A program made the translations under genes and the position numbers. Shown here one piece after another: positions 35,703 through 43,109 of a stretch of 64,000 nucleotides of DNA. Each line of letters begins with the position of its first letter. Within the stretch, counting starts at the first letter, position 1. The DNA comes from Rubripirellula amarantea (GTDB taxonomy: Bacteria; Planctomycetota; Planctomycetia; Pirellulales; Pirellulaceae). Location: positions 372,001-436,000 of the forward strand of contig NZ_SJPI01000001.1 of NCBI RefSeq assembly GCF_007859865.1, given 5' to 3'. A model generated the notes under the pieces. It had not been told where the DNA came from, did not search any database, and worked only from the letters and a program-made list of their open reading frames with translations.

Positions 35703-36967
35703 GTCTTGGCCATTTCCGATAAGTGTGAGCCTGGCTCCACTAGACGACCGTGCCGCTGCGATGGTTCGGGGATGGACCACCAAGCGAGAAGATCACGCAC
35801 AGTTTGGCGAATATCGAATTTGTCGAGAACCTGTGACGGAGTCGACGTAGCGGAAGCCTTGGCCCCACCTGCCAGATAGTCCTCAATGCTAGCCGCCCAG
35901 AGATCCAATTTGCCCGCCGGCAGGATCTTGCCGACCGTGTCGTCGGTGATCAATTGTTCGACGTCAGGTGACGGCGTCGTCAGGCAATAACAACCGGCCG
36001 CAATGGCTTCTTTGAGGACGTTGGGCAAACGCTCTGCGGAATGGGTCGAATGAAGCAAGAACAATCCCGCCGACGCAAGACCGGCGGCTAGTCTCGATGG
36101 ATCCACGTGGCCATGGAAAGTCACCTGATCCTTGATCATCAATTGGTCTGCTAAACACCGCAAGGCGTGGCGTTCGGGGCCGTCACCGTACACCTGTAGG
36201 TGGACTGCAGGATTGCTTTTGGATACTAGGGTGATAATTTCCAATGCTTCGGCGACTCCTTTTTGCGGGATAAGCCTTCCCGCAAAGGCGATTAGGCTCG
36301 GTATCTTCCGTCGCTGTTCATCGGATAAGCGCGTGTAAAGATTCAGGTTGATCCCTTGATGCACAACTTTCACGCTGGAAGCATCAACGCCGTGATCAGA
36401 GAGTGTTGCAACGTTGGCAGGCGACCAAGTTCGCACACCTGCACCGCGACGTGCGACTTCAAAGCTGAGTGGAATGGCCATCTCGATATCGTATGCCGAC
36501 AAGCTTGTCGTAACGCGCTGATTGGGTGCGATCTGCAAGATGAGCCAGCCGAGAATTGCTGGAACGTGTCCCCAATACAGATGCACAATCTCCGGGCGTT
36601 CCCGTTTGATCTTGCTAAGCAAATCGAAACACCGGAGCGACCACCAAACGCAACCGGTGAGCACAGCAGGCCGGCGCCAGAGCGAACTGAACAAAGTGGC
36701 GCCGAGTCGCAAGGTTGTCCATGGATGTCTCATCATCCCGGTAAGCCCGCGCAGCAAAGAGAAACACGAAGCGTGATCGAGGTCGAGCTCACACGCATTT
36801 TGTTGCTTGCAAACACGATGGTAGTCACGGCGTTTGCCGCGCAGAGTTTTGACTCGAACATCGACTCCCTGGCGGCGGAGTTCGTTGATCTCAACGGTTG
36901 CGAACGCTTCGGAGGGTACCGGAAACGCCATCGTCACGTACCAGATGGTGGGTGGCTTGTGACTCAT
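35699..36967 (-). CDS. Glycosyltransferase family 4 protein
   Basis: This 422-residue GT4 enzyme has 'FPVPSEAFATVEINELRRQGVDV' at the N-terminus, typical of transferases like those in exopolysaccharide loci, then 'IVHLYWGHVPAILGW', 'VHQGINLNLYT' and 'FAGRLIPQKGVAEALEII' at the hinge. The donor region, 'STHSAERLPNVLKEAIAAGCYCL', includes the two motif glutamates. Residues 70-120 carry hydrophobic stretches that may sit at the membrane. It overlaps its neighbours on both sides by four bases. Specificity cannot be inferred. Confidence 0.9.
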   Translation of the reverse strand: MSHKPPTIWYVTMAFPVPSEAFATVEINELRRQGVDVRVKTLRGKRRDYHRVCKQQNACELDLDHASCFSLLRGLTGMMRHPWTTLRLGATLFSSLWRRPAVLTGCVWWSLRCFDLLSKIKRERPEIVHLYWGHVPAILGWLILQIAPNQRVTTSLSAYDIEMAIPLSFEVARRGAGVRTWSPANVATLSDHGVDASSVKVVHQGINLNLYTRLSDEQRRKIPSLIAFAGRLIPQKGVAEALEIITLVSKSNPAVHLQVYGDGPERHALRCLADQLMIKDQVTFHGHVDPSRLAAGLASAGLFLLHSTHSAERLPNVLKEAIAAGCYCLTTPSPDVEQLITDDTVGKILPAGKLDLWAASIEDYLAGGAKASATSTPSQVLDKFDIRQTVRDLLAWWSIPEPSQRHGRLVEPGSHLSEMAKT

Positions 36968-37941
36968 GACTGGATTCGATCGTCGGCTGCCGCAACGAAC
37001 GTCAAATACTGCTTGGCGAGATCGTCATCGGAATATTCCCTCCAGCGAGGCTCCGCAGGCCGAAAACTCTTAAGATCTTCCAGACTCTTGGGATTCGTCG
37101 TGCTGTCAAACCTCTCAATCCGAAACGAAGAGGCTTGGATTAGCTTTTTGTAGTCGGGTACTCGCAAGCGGTTGTGATAAGCGATGCCAGTGCCTGACAA
37201 ATGTTCCCACGTCGCGTCATCGTATCTGAGGAAATGAACCGGACTGATGTTCGGATCGTGATGGGATGAATGATCGGATGGATCCACCAAATGGACCGTC
37301 CGACCCGATGGTTTGAGAATGCGAATCATCTCCTCAAAAAGCTCTGCAATCGTCGGAGCAGGGATATGTTCGAGCGTCACGTTGGATAGTACCAAATCGA
37401 CCGACCGATCGGCCAGTTCAAGCGAGCAGGCATCTGCGGGGGCGTGATAGTGCATCGGAGGGTTGTCGAACAGCGATGCCGGTTCGGTTTGTTGAAGGGC
37501 TTTCGCTAGACGGTTGCCAAAGTGTTTCTCATCGGCTCGTTGACGAATCATTTCGATCGAGTCGCGATCGTTCACGAGCCATCGTATGATACGATTCGCG
37601 GACACCGGAAGCAGGTGTCGATAAAGGTCGACGCTGTGAATTTCACGTGCTCCCATTAGCCAAAGAATAAATGGCATGAGTGGTACCCAACCCGTGCCAA
37701 TCTCGACGACCCGGCTGCCCGAGACTGAGCAACCGGAGTCGATTGCCAGGTCGATCAGATGGATAATCTGATCGCGTTTCTTGGCAAAGTAGACCGGTGA
37801 GCGATGAAAACTCGAGTAGATCTGTAGGCGACGATAGATCACCTGACCCAAGGGATGATCGAATAGGTTCCTGAGTAACCACAATCGCTGTCGCCAAGCC
37901 AATCGCATCGGTAGCACTTTCGAAGTCATGAAACCATTCAT
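36964..37941 (-). CDS. Class I SAM-dependent methyltransferase
   Basis: I start this gene at the ATG at 37941, which overlaps the GT2 stop as ATGA; the frame extends to 37995 but that would overlap the GT2 gene by over 50 bases. The 325-residue product has 'VVEIGTGWVPLMPFIL' as SAM motif I, 'IHSVDLYRHL', 'VDLVLSNVTLEHIPAPTIAELF' (motif IV region) and 'LKPSGRTVHLVDP'. The C-terminal part includes 'HDPNISPVHFLRYDD'. It differs from the other methyltransferases of the operon in lacking an N-terminal zinc module and in its longer lead-in helix. The substrate is unknown. Confidence 0.87.
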   Translation of the reverse strand: MNGFMTSKVLPMRLAWRQRLWLLRNLFDHPLGQVIYRRLQIYSSFHRSPVYFAKKRDQIIHLIDLAIDSGCSVSGSRVVEIGTGWVPLMPFILWLMGAREIHSVDLYRHLLPVSANRIIRWLVNDRDSIEMIRQRADEKHFGNRLAKALQQTEPASLFDNPPMHYHAPADACSLELADRSVDLVLSNVTLEHIPAPTIAELFEEMIRILKPSGRTVHLVDPSDHSSHHDPNISPVHFLRYDDATWEHLSGTGIAYHNRLRVPDYKKLIQASSFRIERFDSTTNPKSLEDLKSFRPAEPRWREYSDDDLAKQYLTFVAAADDRIQS

Positions 37942-39026
37942 TCTTGGTTGAGAGCGAATTTGCGTTGGCTTTGCGATTGGTCGGAGGATTCGCACTGAGT
38001 ATCCGACCCGCGGATGTGATCATTGCGTTTCCTCGATGGATGCCGCAGAAGGCCCCATGTCATGCCAATCCCCCGGGACATGGCGCGCTGCGAGCTAAAA
38101 AGAGGGAAACTGAAGGCCAACCAGTACCAAGGCCTGTTTGTCTCGGGGGCTTGGAGGATCGCTCGAGTCATAGAGACCTGACAGATCAGCAGGAGACTAA
38201 GGATCAGCATTGAAACAATCAAAAGCAGTTCAACGTTAATCTGTCCGATTTTACACAGCGTGAGCCATACTAGTAGTAACATCGCCAGCGGAGGCTGGAC
38301 GTAGTCCAGCCAGCCGGCGTATGAGTCTCCTCTCACCTTCTCGGGATGAAGCCGGTATAATCCCATACGGTGGTAACCTTGTCGGCACTGCGTCTTGAGA
38401 TATTTCCAAAAGCGTGTTGGATGGTGGTGCCCGACACGTGAATCGATTGTAAATTGCAAGCCATACCCACGATCGCAGATTCGAAAGGCGAGTTCCGCGT
38501 CTTGCGCGAGTTTCAGGTTTTCATCAAATCCGCCTGTCTGCTCGAGCACCGCTTTGCGATAGAGCACGTTGAACGTCGCCAGGAAGTTGACCTCGGATGG
38601 CATGCGCCGGTGCCGGGCAATGATCTCTTCATGAATGAGTGTCGCGAGTAACGAGTTAGGATAGAGATTGTCGTAACTGCCGCCGGCACCGGCAACTTGA
38701 TCTTCTTCCAGATGAGGTAAAAGAAGTTGCAACGCATCGCGGCGGGCGACGCAGTCGGAATCAATGAACCATACGAGGTCAGTTATCGCGTGACGCCACC
38801 CCAGGTTGCGGGCCGAACCAGGGCCTTCGCCTTTGCCGGTAAGAACCGTGATGGGATACTTAGCAGCGATATCGGCGGTGTTGTCGGTTGATCCGTCGTT
38901 GACGAAAATAATCTCAGACAAGTCCCCGGATTCGAGTAGACCGACGACTGAATCGAGGCATTTCCCCAGCGTCTTTTCGCAGTTCTTTCCGGGGATCACG
39001 AGGCTGACGGATGGCGATTCAGTCAT
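37938..39026 (-). CDS. Glycosyltransferase family 2 membrane protein
   Basis: The 362-residue protein has an inverting GT2 domain: 'SLVIPGKNCEKTLGKCLDSV', 'IIFVNDGSTDNTADIA', 'VWFIDSDCV' (metal-binding Asp cluster) and 'ATFNVLYRKAVLEQTGGFDENLKLAQDAELAFR'-type acceptor region in outline. 'QCRQGYHRMGLY' is the RxxRW-like helix. Two hydrophobic helices follow near residues 237-280, and a third hydrophobic stretch near 300, so it is membrane-bound. Its start overlaps the DUF2304 gene by eight bases, a pairing that recurs in polysaccharide loci. Confidence 0.9.
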   Translation of the reverse strand: MTESPSVSLVIPGKNCEKTLGKCLDSVVGLLESGDLSEIIFVNDGSTDNTADIAAKYPITVLTGKGEGPGSARNLGWRHAITDLVWFIDSDCVARRDALQLLLPHLEEDQVAGAGGSYDNLYPNSLLATLIHEEIIARHRRMPSEVNFLATFNVLYRKAVLEQTGGFDENLKLAQDAELAFRICDRGYGLQFTIDSRVGHHHPTRFWKYLKTQCRQGYHRMGLYRLHPEKVRGDSYAGWLDYVQPPLAMLLLVWLTLCKIGQINVELLLIVSMLILSLLLICQVSMTRAILQAPETNRPWYWLAFSFPLFSSQRAMSRGIGMTWGLLRHPSRKRNDHIRGSDTQCESSDQSQSQRKFALNQE

Positions 39027-39393
39027 TCGTCAGATTCTCTGTTTCGGACTCGACATAGCCTGCGCCGGTGATGGCGGTGCGAGTTGCCTCAATCCGCGCC
39101 AAGCGAATGATTTGACGCTGCAGCGAATGGGCTTGTGCTTGCATTCGAAACCAGACAACCGGGGCGACCAGCATGAAGATGTAGACCATCAAGTCGGTGC
39201 CGCGGCCGATCCCGAGCCTGCGAGACAATTCGCTCGTCCAAGTAGGTTGCGCGATCAGGGCGAATGCCACGCACCACGCCAGAATACGGATCACTCGCAA
39301 CGTCAGGTTGCCGCGGCGCTGACGCAGTCCACGAATGTCGAGCAGAACGACTCCACAGAGGATCGGCAGTACGATGTACTGGAACGTATTCAT
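39019..39393 (-). CDS. DUF2304 family small membrane protein
   Basis: The protein has 124 residues. An N-terminal helix ('YIVLPILCGVVLLDI'), a second ('VIRILAWCVAFALIAQP'), the family-typical 'LGIGRGTDLMVYIFMLVAPVVWF' and a charged helical tail fit the DUF2304 family. Such proteins sit next to GT2 enzymes in many bacterial surface-polysaccharide loci and are assumed to partner them; the role is unproven. It overlaps the upstream GT2 gene by four bases and the downstream GT2 gene by eight. Confidence 0.8.
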   Translation of the reverse strand: MNTFQYIVLPILCGVVLLDIRGLRQRRGNLTLRVIRILAWCVAFALIAQPTWTSELSRRLGIGRGTDLMVYIFMLVAPVVWFRMQAQAHSLQRQIIRLARIEATRTAITGAGYVESETENLTND

Positions 39394-40250
39394 TTGACGA
39401 ACCGCCCTAGCATCAAGTCACCACCGATTCTCGCGGCATCAAAAGTTGACTGGCCTTTCTCGAGCGTGGCTTCGGTGTAGCGGATGGTGACCGGGACCTC
39501 TTCGTATCGCAAATTCTTACGAGCAATCTGGTCAAGGATTTCCGAGGCGTGCGCCATTCGCGGTTGCTTGATCTCGATGGACTCCGCGGCATGGCGGTTC
39601 ATTGCGCGGAAGCCATTATGAGCATCGGTGAGTGGAAGCCCGGTGGTTAGTCGCGTGAAAACAACAGCCGCTTTTAGCAAGCAGCGTCTTTGCAATGGCA
39701 TCCTTTCAGTCTGGCCTCGAAAACGCGACCCCAGAGCAAGATCAGCCCTTCCCGAACGCACCGGTTCGAGCAGGCATTCAATTTCGCTGGCTTCGTGCTG
39801 ACCGTCAGCGTCGAAAGTGACAATAAAGTCAGCTCCCTTTGCTAACGCGAACTCTATTCCCGTCCTAAGCGCCGCGCCTTGACCACAGTTAAGAGGATGA
39901 CTGAGCACCCAAACCGGAAAACCTCTCGCAATCGCCACCGTTTTATCGGCGGAACCATCATCGACCACCACCACATGAAAGTTACCTTCCGCGAGCAATT
40001 TCATTAGCGTCGCTGAAATCCGGCTTTCCTCGTTGTATGCCGCAACCACAATCCAAATGCTTAGTGAGTCTTGGCGTGGTTTACTCACGATCGCGTCGCA
40101 ACCAGATCCGTGCGTTGTCGCTACCACCGACTCACTCTTCATGTGCTGCCTGCTCGACGAGAGTTCACTAGTCGCGACCCAATCCCGATCCTGATCGCCC
40201 CCAGACGATTGACAGATTTCAGACGCATTTTGAACTTCGCTCGAATGCAT
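39390..40250 (-). CDS. Glycosyltransferase family 2 (DPM/DPG synthase-like)
   Basis: First gene of the operon. The 286-residue protein has about 65 poorly conserved residues before 'IWIVVAAYNEE', so the real start may lie downstream of the ATG at 40250. The core has 'VVVVDDGSADKTVAIA', 'NCGQGAALRTGIEFALAKGAD', 'VTFDADGQHEASEI' with the DxD metal site, 'LALGSRFRG', and 'DAHNGFRAMNRHAA', as in dolichyl/polyprenyl-phosphate mannose or glucose synthases. It may make a polyprenyl-linked sugar or start the chain. The regulatory region for the whole operon should lie in 40251-40639. Confidence 0.88.
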   Translation of the reverse strand: MHSSEVQNASEICQSSGGDQDRDWVATSELSSSRQHMKSESVVATTHGSGCDAIVSKPRQDSLSIWIVVAAYNEESRISATLMKLLAEGNFHVVVVDDGSADKTVAIARGFPVWVLSHPLNCGQGAALRTGIEFALAKGADFIVTFDADGQHEASEIECLLEPVRSGRADLALGSRFRGQTERMPLQRRCLLKAAVVFTRLTTGLPLTDAHNGFRAMNRHAAESIEIKQPRMAHASEILDQIARKNLRYEEVPVTIRYTEATLEKGQSTFDAARIGGDLMLGRFVK

Positions 40251-40368
40251 GTCTGTGATCGGTACGTAGAGAGAGGACTGGATAGAAGACTCGCGAGGCA
40301 GTCCTATTCGCTTGTCGCCATCGGAATGCCGCGGTGCACTGAAAGTGTCCCCGCTGGACTCAAATCAA

Positions 40369-40402
40369 CAACCTTCACCCCGTTAAAGTTTGATGAAGGT
40401 TG
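40369..40402. promoter_or_regulatory. 9-bp perfect inverted repeat in divergent promoter region
   Basis: The 389-base gap between the polysaccharide operon and the zinc-ribbon/PilM-like gene has CAACCTTCA at 40369-40377 and its exact complement TGAAGGTTG at 40394-40402, with a 16-base spacer. Its place between divergent genes and the lack of a T-run suggest an operator or leader structure. I cannot assign -35/-10 boxes with confidence, and I see no gene in the gap. Confidence 0.5.
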
Positions 40403-40639
40403 CGAGTCTGGGATTCACATCTCAATGCACGAACGGTCGACTACTGGACAAGCGCAAAAGCAACGCCTTCTAAAGCCCCATAAATATTGTGTAGAGGTCT
40501 TTGGTTGCTGCACTACGATCACGGCAATTTCGGTTGACGTGACAGTCAGTAGCAAGCAAGCGTGCTAGGAAGTCAACGCTAACGATTTCAGTCCCTGTTG
40601 CACTGCCAACCACACAATGAGTTGGCTACGATAATTCCC

Positions 40640-42865
40640 ATGACAATCAAACACGCCAGCAGTCCCGCAGTTGTCTGCGCGCCTTGCCAAGCCACCAATT
40701 CGCCGGAAGCAAAATTCTGCAAGGGATGTGGTCACGCCTTGTATGAAGCGTGTGCCAAGTGCAACGAGCCGGTACTTTTGGATCAGAAGTTCTGCAACGC
40801 CTGCGGCGCAGATTTAAACGCGATAATCGCGGCGAAGACCCAGCAGCAGGAAGAGAAACTTGCTTCCGCCGTGGAGGCTGCCAAACGCAGTGATTTCACG
40901 TATGCCATGGAAGCATTGGAACCGATCGCAAGTCTAGAAGACTTTCGATTCAGAGGATTGGCTGAGGTCGCCAAAAAAGCGTTGGGTCAAATCTCAACCT
41001 TGCAACGACAAAGCATCGCTAATGCTGATCAGATGAAAGCGTTGGCGTCAGAAGCGTTCCAGAACGACAACCGTGAAGACGTGGTCAAGTATCTGAAGAA
41101 TGTACCGGAGCCTTTGCTCGACGACGAGTTTCGGGTGATGCTGGCAGAATCAAAGAACTTTGTGCAAGAGTTACAGATCCTGAAAACCGAACTAACCCAG
41201 TCTAGCCAAAAGGGCGACTGGCTTTCATGCGGAGGCCTGATTGATCAACTATTGAACTTGTGTCCACAGAATCAAAAGTACGGAAAGACGGCTGAGACGG
41301 TGGCGTCAAAACTACTTTCCAAGGCCAAGAAATACTACGGTGCGCAGCGTTACGCGGATGCCGCCAAACACCTAGAAGCGATTCCCAAACAACACATTAA
41401 CGATGAAGCTCGGAAGCTAACGGACACAATCAACGATGTTCGCTGGTTATTCGAAACCATCGAGGCTGAGCCATACATGACTCCCGCGATGGGGCAAATG
41501 GCAGCGAAACTAGCTCAACTCGTCCCCGACGACGCTCGCTTGAAGAAGCTGTTAACGCGGCTGAAAGAAAAGAAGCAGCAACCATCCAACGAAGCACGTT
41601 GCCAACTCTCGCGGTCACTAGGCGATAGCACAGCATGGACGGGCGGCGAAGTGAAGGTACTTTCCCGACCGACTCAGTTCGAAGCAGAAGACCAGATCTT
41701 TAAGTCTAACGAAGGTGTTCTTTCCGTTGCGATTGGGCTTTGCATCCAAGGACTTGGTAAAGGCCGCATTTCGGACGAACTTTCTGGCAACAAAAAAGGC
41801 TTCTTCGGGCGAAGAAAGGCCCGGTCATGCTGGGGAATCGACATTGGTTCGTCCAGCTTCAAGGCGGTGCGAATGGAAGTGGTCGGCGAAAGCCTGCGTA
41901 TCACCGACTCGTTCGTGCGAAACATCTCACCAAGCCGAATACTTCAACCGAGCAGGGATCGCACTGAAGAAGACGAGAACTCGGCACTGCGAGGTGCGCT
42001 GGAATCAACGATCAAAGACTTCACTGAAACCTACGACTTAACCAAAGAAACGCTTTGGGGAAATCTACCGTCGTCGGAAATGACGACTCGATTCGTTCGG
42101 CTCCCCCCCTTGCCCGACAAGAAGGCCCTCCCTTTGATGGATGCCGAAATCACGAACCGAATCCCACTGCCTCTCGATGATCTCGTCGCCACCAGAACGC
42201 TTAGCCCATTCGACAAAGACGAAATCCATGGCCGAGCGGCCATTTTCTCTGCGGCACGAAAGAAGCGAGCAATGCGGCGTATGGAGTTGCTTGAGGGGCT
42301 TGGATTGAAACTTGATGGACTTCAAGCGGACGCGAACGCGATCGTCAACTTCGCCTACTACGAATTTGCGGACTTCTTTGGCCCCACGGTCGGTGACAAC
42401 ACCGAAGCCGAAACCGACGCTTCTGCCGTGAGCTTTGAAGACGAAACCCCAACGATTTGTCTTGTCGATGCTGGCGCAAATACCACAACCATCATTTTTG
42501 TCTCCTCAGAAACCCACTGGTTCTGGAGCCTGGACCATGGTGGTGAGCGACTAACGACCTCCTTGGCCCGATCGACAAAATCGACAACCGCGCAGGCAGA
42601 AGCACTTAAACGTTCACCAGCAAAACTGACGTCCCCCGAGTCTCAGTTTGCTCCTCTTGAAGAACGAATGGAGCAGCTACGCGTCCGCCTCAAGCAACTT
42701 AAGAAGGACGCCAAATCGCAGAACTCGCGATTCAAATTCGTGCAAACTTGGTGTGTGGGAGGGAACTGCCAAACTTACCAATGGATTCGACGAGTCCTGG
42801 TGTCGAGATCCGACGAAACAATGCAAACGAAGAACTCAAACGAGGCAGAACCGATCGGAACTTAG
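40640..42865 (+). CDS. Double zinc-ribbon protein fused to PilM-like ATPase fold
   Basis: The ATG at 40640 gives 741 residues. Two zinc ribbons open the protein: Cys13, 16, 27 and 30, then Cys38, 41, 52 and 55. About 300 mostly helical residues follow, with repeat-like blocks ('YADAAKHLEAIPKQHINDEARKL'). From ~397 a PilM-like actin-fold domain starts: 'CWGIDIGSSSFKAVRME' (phosphate 1), 'LDGLQADANAIVNFAYYEF', 'CLVDAGANTTTIIFV' (phosphate 2), and 'WCVGGNCQTYQWIRRVL' near the end. PilM in type IV pili binds ATP and the PilN tail under the inner membrane. The zinc-ribbon front is not part of normal PilM. No other pilus gene is adjacent; the type II secretion operon is 14 kb away. Confidence 0.83.
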   Translation: MTIKHASSPAVVCAPCQATNSPEAKFCKGCGHALYEACAKCNEPVLLDQKFCNACGADLNAIIAAKTQQQEEKLASAVEAAKRSDFTYAMEALEPIASLEDFRFRGLAEVAKKALGQISTLQRQSIANADQMKALASEAFQNDNREDVVKYLKNVPEPLLDDEFRVMLAESKNFVQELQILKTELTQSSQKGDWLSCGGLIDQLLNLCPQNQKYGKTAETVASKLLSKAKKYYGAQRYADAAKHLEAIPKQHINDEARKLTDTINDVRWLFETIEAEPYMTPAMGQMAAKLAQLVPDDARLKKLLTRLKEKKQQPSNEARCQLSRSLGDSTAWTGGEVKVLSRPTQFEAEDQIFKSNEGVLSVAIGLCIQGLGKGRISDELSGNKKGFFGRRKARSCWGIDIGSSSFKAVRMEVVGESLRITDSFVRNISPSRILQPSRDRTEEDENSALRGALESTIKDFTETYDLTKETLWGNLPSSEMTTRFVRLPPLPDKKALPLMDAEITNRIPLPLDDLVATRTLSPFDKDEIHGRAAIFSAARKKRAMRRMELLEGLGLKLDGLQADANAIVNFAYYEFADFFGPTVGDNTEAETDASAVSFEDETPTICLVDAGANTTTIIFVSSETHWFWSLDHGGERLTTSLARSTKSTTAQAEALKRSPAKLTSPESQFAPLEERMEQLRVRLKQLKKDAKSQNSRFKFVQTWCVGGNCQTYQWIRRVLVSRSDETMQTKNSNEAEPIGT

Positions 42866-43109
42866 CAGCCACTCAGCGCCGAACTGCTCAATTTCCCCAG
42901 CTAACACTGGCGAACAGATGCGACGTTTATCATGCCAGAAGAACAACTCCGAAGCTTTGTGACTATCAACGCATCAAAACGCCTCCATCAATACTTCACG
43001 GATAGTCTTAACTAACATCGCGTTCTAATTCTTTGCGACCGTCTTTATTGAGAGTACCGCAACCCACCGCTAGAAAGAACTGAGCTTGTTAGTTCCTCGC
43101 ATTTAAATA

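Noticed and set aside
36356-37153. 265-codon plus-strand frame
   Set aside because: It is antisense to a GT4 and a methyltransferase gene, both with clear motifs; its composition is not protein-like.
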